From a virus, in IMG/VR virus record IMGVR_UViG_3300027782_000141, positions 1 through 44,737 of that record: a stretch of 44,737 nt of DNA. One strand, given 5' to 3'. The position numbers and the translations under genes were made by a program. This document shows positions 28,901 through 34,618 of the stretch, piece after piece. Every line of letters begins with the position of its first letter. Within the stretch, counting starts at the first letter, position 1. The notes under the pieces were generated by a model that did not search any database, was not told where the DNA came from, and was given only the letters and a program-made list of their open reading frames with translations.

Positions 28901-30758
28901 ACTCTGTATCTGCATAGGTCTCAGAATTTCCGAAACTGATTTCATCAGCATCATATACATCAAATAGCGGTGCTTGATTTACAGCTGTTTTAGGCTGGCT
29001 AGAGACCCAATCTGTGCCTGTGTAATGAAACATTTGACCTTTGTTTATCGTACCTCGTCTCACAGTCACACATTGTCCAAGTATTGATTCTGAATCTTCA
29101 CTGTCTCTAAGATGTATCTGTTCACTATTATTGTGAGTGATAAATTCAACTGTATAAATTTTATTATTGGCTAATTTATCGTTGTCAGCAACTACTAGAA
29201 TTCTTGCACCCTCAAATAAAAATTCTCCGTCAATGTTATAGCCTCTAGAACCTTCGATAGTTGAAAACACATCAGTGGTTGATGTATCAATGTAATCAAC
29301 AGTCTGCTTGGCTATTGATCCGTGATTGTATAATTGCAGGCCAGCTTTAAATTCGATAATAGGACGCTTGGCTCTGGCTGTTTCGTTCGCTGGAAAATCT
29401 TGGCCTCGTAGTCTGTAGGCTTTTTCTAACACAGTTCTGTGGAACCAACGATTGTATCTACTCCAGGGATTATTATCTGCACTGTCTCTGGCTATAGTTA
29501 TATAATCTTTAAACGCAGCATATTCTGTTGCATCATCAAAAGGTTGTGTATCAAATCCTTCGTTATCAAACAATACTTCAGGCACATCTGCGCTAAGAAT
29601 AGGCACCACTAGATCACCGAACCTAGTTAGAGTTATAGCTGTACCAACTCCTTCTACCAACCATGTGTCTTTGGCATATTTGGCCGGTGTTACATTTCCT
29701 GAGAATTCTACAATCATGCCGTTGCTGAATTCAATGCCGTTACCACTGTTATAAGTAGTTTTACCGATGATTTCTATATCAACATTAATAAAAGTATTTT
29801 CTTCAATGTCTGCAATAATGAATCTACCAAATGCATCCGGAGTTACCTTGCTTTGGTAATACAGTGTATCTGGAGCATCATAAGGCACCACAAAGGTCAG
29901 GATACCATTTTCGATACCATTGTTCACGATTCCTTTGTTATAATCTAATGCAGAACCTTCAGCAGCCGGTTCTATATATTGCCAATCTTCGCTGTCTAAT
30001 GTGATTGAACTAGTATCGAGGCTGGTAACATCTCGAACAGCTCTCCATAATTTTGAATCGTATACCACAAGACTGTTCTGTGCATAACTTCTGCTGGGCT
30101 GAAATAACAGGGATCCTGTGTCAAAATTAGTACGTATAGAAAACCCTTCACCAGGTGTATTCACTCTAAATTTGTAAGTCTGGCCTCGATATAGAGTCAA
30201 AGTAGGATTATTAGTATACGCATCTGGAGTGAACACAAATGAATTTTTAGTTGTACCCAATACTACCTTATAGGTACTGTTGATACCAGCACTCTGGCCT
30301 GTGACATTAATACTACGTGGACCCAACGGCTCCCAATAATATTCTCTATAGTTTATAAACTTGTCCCAGTCTATGGGAGGATTCCAGGTATAGTGGGTTT
30401 GGCTGGTTATCTTGTCATCTCTTTCTATAGAGTTTCCAAAAAATTTCAGTTGATTTTTTACATCAAGATAATCATAGAAATTTTCTATCTTGTCGTGATT
30501 TTTAAATATTACACCAGGCTCTAGTTGATAACGACTGCGCAGAGTAGCATCAGTGTCGACATATACATCTTTGCCGTTATAGGTTTTATCATATCTACGA
30601 CCAATGTAACCCACAACTTTATCTAACACCCCCGGCTGTATTAGCGGATCAACGACCGCAGATAAAAATTTATCATTGGCAGGAGTTTGAAAAATTATTG
30701 GTAGCAGTTCTACTGATCTGCGTATAGGTAGTTGACTATTAGGAAATTTATCGGCCAT
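16932..30758 (-). CDS. Giant virion structural protein (4608 residues), baseplate/fibre-associated
   Basis: One uninterrupted frame of 13.8 kb. The N-terminus (MADKFPNSQLPIRRSVELLP, then SIERDDKITSQ and NYREYYWEPLGP) is of a type I associate with very large structural proteins of marine T4-like phages. Visible parts, in order: a Trp-rich segment near residues 1140-1290; six FG-GAP-type propeller units at about 2168-2740; at least six aromatic modules with a W..Y..G..V.Y...Y.A pattern at about 218, 1454, 1714, 2199, 2343 and 2478; Gly-rich GYGYKP and GTGYTTPP repeats near 3160 and 3520-3590; and many beta-strand units toward the C-terminus. No enzyme motif is clear. The gene starts one base after gp6 ends, where T4 carries gp7, so it is probably attached to the baseplate. 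Role inferred: host-surface recognition or a large baseplate appendage. Confidence 0.85.
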   Translation of the reverse strand: MADKFPNSQLPIRRSVELLPIIFQTPANDKFLSAVVDPLIQPGVLDKVVGYIGRRYDKTYNGKDVYVDTDATLRSRYQLEPGVIFKNHDKIENFYDYLDVKNQLKFFGNSIERDDKITSQTHYTWNPPIDWDKFINYREYYWEPLGPRSINVTGQSAGINSTYKVVLGTTKNSFVFTPDAYTNNPTLTLYRGQTYKFRVNTPGEGFSIRTNFDTGSLLFQPSRSYAQNSLVVYDSKLWRAVRDVTSLDTSSITLDSEDWQYIEPAAEGSALDYNKGIVNNGIENGILTFVVPYDAPDTLYYQSKVTPDAFGRFIIADIEENTFINVDIEIIGKTTYNSGNGIEFSNGMIVEFSGNVTPAKYAKDTWLVEGVGTAITLTRFGDLVVPILSADVPEVLFDNEGFDTQPFDDATEYAAFKDYITIARDSADNNPWSRYNRWFHRTVLEKAYRLRGQDFPANETARAKRPIIEFKAGLQLYNHGSIAKQTVDYIDTSTTDVFSTIEGSRGYNIDGEFLFEGARILVVADNDKLANNKIYTVEFITHNNSEQIHLRDSEDSESILGQCVTVRRGTINKGQMFHYTGTDWVSSQPKTAVNQAPLFDVYDADEISFGNSETYADTEFRGSKIFSYKPGNGRIDKELGFQLSYLNIDNIGDIEFNWNWDTEAFRYNIDNKPTNKKISTGFYKLGAAGYANGWEKLNTKYVQPIIDNLVLVRATDTLTFNTVQWESLISEPEINFYVNGIKYLGTWTRKLGTFVFGQQFVENDVIVIKIITDLEPDQGYYEMPVGLEKNPFNTPIESFTLGQAVDHIASAVEWNDEFTGKLPGVSNLRDIENYRLSAKRFLKHSGITPLAITTLCDKTHNIIKAIQYAKKEYTDFKNNFLQRATEIDYNNNVVDFVDDIINSLTAVKTAQNAFADSDMIGVGAYTALQVVVEDTGITTFSLSEKFDLNTPSSRAVYVYKNGTQLLNGIDYEFSSTFSFVRLLITLQLGDTIEIREYLSTSTNHIPPTPTSMGLYKKYTPAKFLDDTYQEPRYVIQGHDGSITSAYNDFRDDLLLELEFRIYNNIKEEYDPAIFDIDQILSGYYGIGEYSKSQLDSIVVQDFLKWIQNTNINYTLNEYFDSENSFTYTYSNMTDPTKTKNIPGWWRGVYQHFYDTDRPHRCPWEMLGFSQRPDWWQEEYGAAPYTSNNLVLWEDLENGIIRQGSRAGRHDRYKRPGLSTHIPVDGDGKLLSPLDSNLAQNFSLINNRGPFVLGDVSPVEYAWRSSSEWPYAVITAMCLMKPFEYIPDNFDRSRITKNKLDQYVNSATGLFVTISDIAPHVADSTAVGLVKYLISYTKSQGLDKDSLQTKIEKLDVALSFRMSGFVDQQQQKFLLDSKNPSATTSSIFVPAENYDIIFNVSSPVTTVAYSGVRLEKTSGGWIVAGYDDIHPYFNYHQAQASSKDPIISVGGVSEAFTDWIEDKNYNNGTLVRYQSNFYRALKTHRSSGDFDRSQWQKLSDIPKIGAIEAQRRRVFNTISVRQISYGTLLTSIQEVVDLLLGYESYLKTQGIIFDNYDPQNATSQDWLSAAKEFMFWTKHNWESGAIIALSPSAQKLEISIPVGTPDNLLDGFYDYQILKGDGTALAPRFINVNRSFQNLTIETTNTTDGIYYARLHYVIKEHVTVFDDRTVFNDIIYDKSTGYRQGRIKMQAFRTVDWDGDYTSPGFVFDNVDIQTWQPFKDYKLGDIVSYKSYNWTSLVNQLGTETFNDANWSKLDSKPVKQLVSNFDYKIKQFSDYFETSSQGLDQSQRDLARHVIGYQQRDYLQNLAEDSVSQYQLYQGFIREKGTANSVTKIFNKLSRSGSDSVVLNEEWAFRLGQVGGVDQFSETEIQLEKNRFKLNPQLHLVTSSETPNALDQYYRLTANDFTIASIPYTVDILPTTLDLEPEFTACYVSSGQYQHVIARLDQLTTLDITTVNENDHIWVTFYQDSWQVLRVNESPLLYVTDAVRVDDTTVTLTLNRPHSVIVDDYVGFREIVNLSGFFKVIAVTNTTITVEVSADINDPELDSSTTVNIQLLTTARFAEYAAVDQHPAALLKNNSTVFVDNNGDDQWEVVQKNKLYTAKTIADFGTSTPLLAGSKVVYDNINKHVISSIPGSGFVNVYVETDTGLSLKQIIAPPIGFFDIAVGSFGEKMAVSPDGKYLVIGAPTASGVINRYMGDWQTEVAYEQDDIVLYGGRLYRALNANGNFVGLGDGSTQIAINSDDWVPHTTVVPAETSARNTGYYQQGMVAVYEFVSGRYINTTAFVSPRPTDNEKFGSEITIGVNGNEYYLAVSAIGSYNNTGRVYLIKYTGTEWTHMENPLYKGIYNLLDSYKQGEIVWQASQDPIGEQVRGNLWQSLDGSTSDGSTLTLDSQNWLKVSDISTHCSLPTNISVEDDGSTLEFTTTGLLTDTQKAELVKQGDQFGFSMTMSKDGSILVIGAPNSDGAYFANYRGLWRADVEYVEGETVRHRGSPSEAYQYYQLGDVGLGPDSTYRSYNEDPSGSSSWQQVGDSTSTPSGKVFVYKKTSYDSYELTQMINAGSLSSFTDIDSGLVISTGDQFGFSMDMDANGTTLAVACPRADVNYQDQGAVYVLELDQPATEFRVKQRLQSYEIYTNEYFGFAVSVSPDSAKIAVGARNTKTPFPINFDLLEGTTFDNSRTRFYVEQGFTGGVYVFDKKDQIFFLTEKLDSDLQADESFGHSIDCIGTKLLVGSPYYKNTVTNTYQGIVRLFTANTTDASWTTLTNQQPLIDLRKIKKIELYDNVKNVKIQDVDYIDAARGKVLNIAEQEIKYKTPYDPAVYSVGTTAVVVDPTINWLEKNVGKLWWNTGTAKFQYAEQKDSAYRIGNWNQLVQGASIDVYEWIETVLLPSEWAALADTNEGLTQGISGQPLYPNDDVYSVKFFFSATTGQVSETRYYYWVRSKAVTPSNMPDRTRSAAEVADLITNPTGTGIAFMAFLQSDKFLSYNFKSVIQSDTALINLQIRKNLESQIPVHNEYQLLTEGVADSLPSAKLENKWLDSLVGSDIAGNRIPDIFLPAKLKYGIAYRPRQSMFVDRILALKIVIEYINNILQKETFAETIDFTNLNSVDIVPSSALNLYDVAVDTEIDLQTVGTINTKRAILQGNLINGELDTIDIVDPGYGYKPKELFDQEQSGIYIGPPITISGDGINATAVCHIDGQGRIIAVIVTNRGKKYSTISVQVRYFSVLVNNDATLNNFWSIYSWDDSRKVYFRSQSQSFDTTKYWSKVDWTRPGYDSNVRIIKEFNNIYDVVDGQVDVGDVIRVKEYAAGGWAVFEKLSDIGESFLDRYILIGRQNGTIQLSSSSYDTGTLGVGFDNTQAFDTTTYDIENSRELRNIFAAIKQNIFIGDYAVEWNKLFFASVRHVLSEQQYVDWVFKTSFLNATHNIGPLASPPNYKNDNLSSYQDYINEVKPFRTTVREYISRYDQPESYSSAVADFDLPPAYSIFDGRANPVTTSSAEISQYPWKWWADNNAYAVTSIEVYQPGTGYTTPPKVLITGNGTGATAKAYISNGKVSSIQVLTQGSGYTSAPAVTLVGGNPSTSAQSKAVAIIGNPQVRTFDVSVKFDRISTSGIYNTFSQTQTFIATGNSAVFLLNYAPTNDKSKIKITRKSAATKKTQVVLASEYVINLYYQANGSYSLLRGKLVFNVAPPKDDEISVIYDKNILLLDAVNRINRSYTPSEGMIGKELNQLMTGIDFGGVKIQGTTFDVTGGWDALPWFTDNWDSVETSSDYYHICDGSTGTITLPYVPTLGQKINIYIKRKDTSITVRVDDENYSSAQDSSTGINPTAEMPTFIGDGVNAIVEIGPYLNTIDGDILIFRPIESDGSVTITDNNILDTNLSGGSLSSISGAYITATGTTSEEISIVGGKFIDPTMVAAPEENVPGQVIESISIKVYNNTVSGAAPLQSNVIISNGIDKQFPIGQPVLENQSVFVYVDNTPRILDTDYTIDSQTNTVNFVAAPMVDKLIEILSIGIGGLGILDYQSYIADGATGLFLTNANYDSTSNVFVSVNGSQVDVEFRNSTDVIDAVGKTLVEFGTIPQVGDIVKIVCLESAADVDSSGIALIQVNTQTFYYEGSTRNFDLDGFSELTRGAAIGSVLVEANGQLLKGPDTEYAVYDGTNNVFALGIDPIEPGGSILPANLLVLINDQPATFIVDYTLDGPAKVLTIAPGKLSIGDNIKIQNNLRAEYTVQGNNIIIDSGFDFGFPGDSTISDSTYPAVNVTWFGEYPTLDIIQDESTGGKVQYQLSRPPISLSYVWVYKNGIRLRQDKDYYVSLPRAVVYLTVDTELTDNIKIVNFSNSIFKLPSAYEIHKDMLNVYHYNRFSKAECKLARALNYYDTSIEVNDATELTQPVTNRNLPGIVFINGERIEYMAKSGNILSQLRRGAQGTSIADTYAQGTSVVDVGYSEVIPYNEVQQRTDFTSDGSTLLIGPLDFTPLKGTRSGTWYRDTIPEAYGPCDEIEVFAAGRRLKKDPQSVYVEANGAASPAADITQEADFSVDGATAQIRLTAALPAGTRVTVLRRQGRTWYNRGTTTAADGASLIDADTAIARFIVAKTTSIPE
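22540..24255 (-). other. FG-GAP-type beta-propeller region inside the giant protein
   Basis: Six units share the pattern FG-(6-10 residues)-G-(2-4)-LAVGAP: FGEKMAVSPDGKYLVIGAP, FGSEITIGVNGNEYYLAVSA, FGFSMTMSKDGSILVIGAP, FGFSMDMDANGTTLAVACP, FGFAVSVSPDSAKIAVGAR and FGHSIDCIGTKLLVGSP. DXDXNG/SPDG loops resemble the Ca-binding sites of integrin-alpha-type propellers. Three of the aromatic carbohydrate-binding-like modules are inserted between blades. Such propellers usually bind proteins or glycans at cell surfaces. Confidence 0.72.
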
Positions 30759-30759
30759 A

Positions 30760-33700
30760 TTAATAAGTTGTTGATACTATAGAATTGGTACTAGCACCTA
30801 TCTCGGATGCGGTAATAGCGGAAACGATTTCTACGTCATCCACTGTGGCTGCACTGATTAGTATTTCATCAGATCTACTTTGTATTTCAAAAAGACTGCC
30901 GAACGCTTGATTAGACTGTTTAGGTACAATCACAATGTTAGCAAGATCCGGAGACACAGTATTCAATATATATGTGGTCAATTCTCCCATATAAAATCTA
31001 TCACCGAAGTCCCAGTTATTGATATCAAAGAAGTCATTGATAGCAGTGATTACTCTAACTTTGAGATCGTTGTCGTTGATCGAACGATTTTGATTTTTTA
31101 CAATCTTAAACACTGCCTGCAGTTTAGCATCAGCTTTGGTGCCAAACAGTACTTTATATTTCACAGGATGATATATGATATCGTCGCTAATGCTTTTTAT
31201 CGATGTCAGTGCTGTGCCAAAGTTGGTTCTCAATGAATCGCTGGTCGGAGCTACTGGTTCTATATCAGTGCCCCCGGCAAGATATAACCTATAGCTTTCA
31301 TCATAGCTTCTTATCAATAGATATATGTCAATAATATTGCTGGTCGACGGATCTATTCTTCTGTCTACGCTGGCATTATGGATGTATTGAAATTTTAAAT
31401 TTCTTCGACCAACTGCTGCCGAATATTCATTAACTATGTCCAAGGTGTTGGTAGTGCGATTCACTCTCTTGACTACGTTTTCATCTATGTCGTAGAAATA
31501 AATCAACTGTTGATCAGGATAGGTCACCGTATCAGTGAAGTCTATACCTGCTTCTTTTTGTCTTATTAGTATCAGATCAGAAGAATTATCCAGCAAAGTT
31601 TTTATTTTAGTTCCGTAATTGTCATTAGACGATTGAAAGAACAAGAAATTCAAATCTTGGTCTGGGCCTACAATATTTTCAAATGAATCTGGATTATCTA
31701 TGACTCCGTCATCATTTGAATCTCTAAAACTTAATTTTATCTCATTAGTGCTTTCGTAGCCGTCATCAAATTTTATGGTATCACTAACTTCAAACGGCAC
31801 ATCTTGCTTCAGTTGCGTAATAAAATCTTTTGACGAATTGATTCCCAGCACCGTTACCTGATCTTTGACCACAGCGCCTACTTGATCATTGTACTGTTTT
31901 TCATTGCTGTCAAAATAAAATCTATTCTGCTGGATACTGCCGAAAATATACGACTGTTTTCTCACTCTTACAATGTAACTGTCGGGTTGTTTAACAAATG
32001 CCAAAATCCAAGAACTATCTACATTGGTATTGGTGGTGTCTCCGGCTTTGCCTAGAGTAAAATCATTAACTAGATTTAAATTACTGGTTGTAATTAGTTT
32101 CCATTGAGATTCAGTGACTTCATATCTCAGTCCAAAATTCTGATTATCAAACACCTGATTAACAATTTCAGTTTCTAGTGCATTAGGAAGGTCGCTGACA
32201 AATCTAGGAACTATGCGCTGGGCTATGGCTCCTGTAGGAACTAAATCGCCAAGTGTTATAGGACCTAGACCTTTAACATAAGTGCCGTCTCCTGTGATCT
32301 TAACAATTTTTGTCCATATATATTCTGTTTGATCAGCATCGTTGACATTTATTACAACTAGTTTTCCTTTTTTAAATCTGTATCCGGCAGGAGGAATAAA
32401 TTTCACAGCTGCATTTGATAACACATATTTTAAATTGCTGGTAGAATATGAACCAACTTTGAGCTGAGAATTATCTACCACATTTTTAAAATAACCTGTG
32501 CTGGTAGATGTAGTTATGGATTGCCACACAGTGTTAATGTCTGTAAACAGTATTTTATCAAACTTTGTGAAATAAAAATTATAAACTTCATCATCTGTGA
32601 ATACTGGTTCTACACTGCGTCTAATAAAATTAATAATATCTATTCTGCTGGTAAATTTAAATGACAGCCCGGATTCGTCTTCTTGTTTATAGATATATCC
32701 GTCATTACCGAACACATTGATGCTGCTGTATTTTCCTGTGGCATCTATAACATCAAAATTTCTGCTGATGCCACTGGATGTTCTATTCACTGCTTTAATT
32801 TTTACAATATTTTGTGATCCCAGCAATGGTGCAAGATTATAGTCTTCTGCAGTGATCATTCTATTTTGAGTATAGTACACTGCTGGAGCATTAGCACGAA
32901 TATTATCTATATCTTCGGAAGCTGCTGAATTAGCCACAGTGCTCTGCAGAGCCAGGCCTATGGTTAGTGTGTGCTCGACATTGTTTTTATTTTTATAAAG
33001 CACAGAAATATTAATGCCCCTTAACTCATTAGGGTATATGGTGTAAGAAAGTCCATTGCTGGTTCTGTAAAATACTCTGAAAGACCCTTGAGGCAGATTT
33101 CCGTAGATTCCGTCTGCAAACACAAGATCTATGTTGTCATTTTCTTTGGTGTTGATAGCATAGATGTTGCGTATGTCTTGTGTAACACTGTTGTAGGCAA
33201 TGTTGTTGCCTACCAAAGATGATACTTTGGTCCATTCTTCAAGCTGTGCGCCTTGAGAGTTTAAGGAGAACAACCACACATCATCATTGTTAATATTGCC
33301 TGCATCCACAGCGATTTTTTCATTGGTAGTAGGAACTTCCACAGTGAAATCTGCTAGTTCTAGTGTGCCTTGTTTGAACTGCACAAAGAATCCTGTGTTA
33401 GCACTGCCTGGTCCAGATCCGTCGTTTCTATAAACAAATCCCATTTGGTTGCCGGGCACAGGCGGCTCTTCATAGATATTTTCGCTGTTTTTAAATGCTG
33501 TGCTGACTATTTCAAAACTCACGCTTCTGCTGGCTACTGTCTTGGTAAATGAAAACAGAGGTACATCTGTACTGAATGTTCGGAATCTATACTGTTCTGT
33601 AGGAATGCCTTGAATAATAGCAGATCCTTGACTGCGACCAAATTCTGTGTTGTCTGCCATAGCAGAATTTAACACAGTTAAAAACTGTTCTAGCCAGTTA

Positions 33701-34149
33701 GTGTTGGTAGGATCGTTCCAGGTTATTAACTGTTGTGCTAGATTTTTTCCATTACTGTCTATAATAGAATCAGTGGTGGTGATAGTTGTGAACTTCAATA
33801 GGCCGCTGGCTGCTACCGTACGTTTAGCATTATAACTAAGCATGCGAGCTATACGCAGTACACTTTCTTTGGTCTCGGCTAGTTCAATAAAATTTTCACG
33901 ACTGGCAAGATCTATACGAAACGCTAGGCTCTGACCTAGAAATGCTACTGCATCTATCAAGGCCATGTATTCTGAGGATTCAATATAATCATTGAAATCT
34001 TCTGGATAATTTTCACGTAGATAGGTAATGATAACCCTGCGCAGATTTTCAAAGTCGTAGCTGCGGAAATCAGCGTTTTTGAATGTCTGATAAATCCTGG
34101 TCCAATCTTGATTTAGAATCAGGTTGTTTTGTCTGCTGGTTGTGGTCAT
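30760..34149 (-). CDS. gp6: Baseplate wedge protein, gp6-like, enlarged
   Basis: A 1129-residue homologue of T4 gp6, which forms the continuous ring linking the six baseplate wedges. The N-terminal gp6 signature is present at about residues 57-110: SSEYMALIDAVAFLGQSLAF, then ENFIELAETKESVLRIARML. The C-terminus also fits (FDINNWDFGDRFYMGELTTY near 1039-1060, then NIVIVPKQSN). T4 gp6 has about 660 residues, so some 450 extra residues are inserted, mainly in the middle and probably as exposed domains. It follows gp25 by 29 bases and ends one base before the giant gene. gp6, gp25 and gp53 together build the wedge core, and all three are in this operon. Confidence 0.92.
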   Translation of the reverse strand: MTTTSRQNNLILNQDWTRIYQTFKNADFRSYDFENLRRVIITYLRENYPEDFNDYIESSEYMALIDAVAFLGQSLAFRIDLASRENFIELAETKESVLRIARMLSYNAKRTVAASGLLKFTTITTTDSIIDSNGKNLAQQLITWNDPTNTNWLEQFLTVLNSAMADNTEFGRSQGSAIIQGIPTEQYRFRTFSTDVPLFSFTKTVASRSVSFEIVSTAFKNSENIYEEPPVPGNQMGFVYRNDGSGPGSANTGFFVQFKQGTLELADFTVEVPTTNEKIAVDAGNINNDDVWLFSLNSQGAQLEEWTKVSSLVGNNIAYNSVTQDIRNIYAINTKENDNIDLVFADGIYGNLPQGSFRVFYRTSNGLSYTIYPNELRGINISVLYKNKNNVEHTLTIGLALQSTVANSAASEDIDNIRANAPAVYYTQNRMITAEDYNLAPLLGSQNIVKIKAVNRTSSGISRNFDVIDATGKYSSINVFGNDGYIYKQEDESGLSFKFTSRIDIINFIRRSVEPVFTDDEVYNFYFTKFDKILFTDINTVWQSITTSTSTGYFKNVVDNSQLKVGSYSTSNLKYVLSNAAVKFIPPAGYRFKKGKLVVINVNDADQTEYIWTKIVKITGDGTYVKGLGPITLGDLVPTGAIAQRIVPRFVSDLPNALETEIVNQVFDNQNFGLRYEVTESQWKLITTSNLNLVNDFTLGKAGDTTNTNVDSSWILAFVKQPDSYIVRVRKQSYIFGSIQQNRFYFDSNEKQYNDQVGAVVKDQVTVLGINSSKDFITQLKQDVPFEVSDTIKFDDGYESTNEIKLSFRDSNDDGVIDNPDSFENIVGPDQDLNFLFFQSSNDNYGTKIKTLLDNSSDLILIRQKEAGIDFTDTVTYPDQQLIYFYDIDENVVKRVNRTTNTLDIVNEYSAAVGRRNLKFQYIHNASVDRRIDPSTSNIIDIYLLIRSYDESYRLYLAGGTDIEPVAPTSDSLRTNFGTALTSIKSISDDIIYHPVKYKVLFGTKADAKLQAVFKIVKNQNRSINDNDLKVRVITAINDFFDINNWDFGDRFYMGELTTYILNTVSPDLANIVIVPKQSNQAFGSLFEIQSRSDEILISAATVDDVEIVSAITASEIGASTNSIVSTTY

Positions 34150-34178
34150 ACCAATATTTACCCTTAAAAATAAACTGC

Positions 34179-34616
34179 TTAGTTAATTATAGAATTGTTC
34201 TTGTCAAAATTCATGGTCATACGTTCTGTAATGTTGAACGGAATATACACCAAATCTGCTTGGATACGCATGCCTTGATCCGTGCTGTCGATTTGAATTT
34301 CAGTCACTGTGAATCTCGGATCATAGTTTATGATAGCTTCTACATCTTTGGCAATTATTTCTTTGACATCTGGAGTAAATGGTTCAAATATCATGTCCCA
34401 GATTACTGTGCCGAATTCGGGGTTTTCTAACTTTTCACCTTTGCGAATGTAAAAGTGATTGATCAAATCCTGCTTGACAAGATTAATGTCATAGAGTTTG
34501 AAATTCTTGTTGGCTTCTTTAGAACTGAATCCTTTGTAGGTAAACTGTCCTTGATTCTGTGTGACAGTAGCAGACCGTTCAGCTGCTGTTTTTTGATTGT
34601 ATAGTCTTGTGGCCAT
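34179..34616 (-). CDS. gp25: Baseplate wedge protein gp25
   Basis: A 145-residue protein of normal gp25 length. It carries the gp25/GPW domain over about residues 40-135: LVKQDLINHFYIRKGEKLEN, then PEFGTVIWDMIFEPFTPDVK, then the RFTVTEIQI strand. Gp25 forms the sheath initiator of the baseplate, connecting gp6 and gp53 to the first sheath ring. It follows the gp5-like spike gene by 2 bases and precedes gp6, the conserved order in marine T4-like phages. AGGAA precedes the start. Confidence 0.93.
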   Translation of the reverse strand: MATRLYNQKTAAERSATVTQNQGQFTYKGFSSKEANKNFKLYDINLVKQDLINHFYIRKGEKLENPEFGTVIWDMIFEPFTPDVKEIIAKDVEAIINYDPRFTVTEIQIDSTDQGMRIQADLVYIPFNITERMTMNFDKNNSIIN

Positions 34617-34618
34617 GA

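Noticed and set aside
34150-34178. GGTAAATA before gp6 as a late promoter
   Set aside because: It differs from the consensus at the start of the element and lies only a few bases before the ATG.
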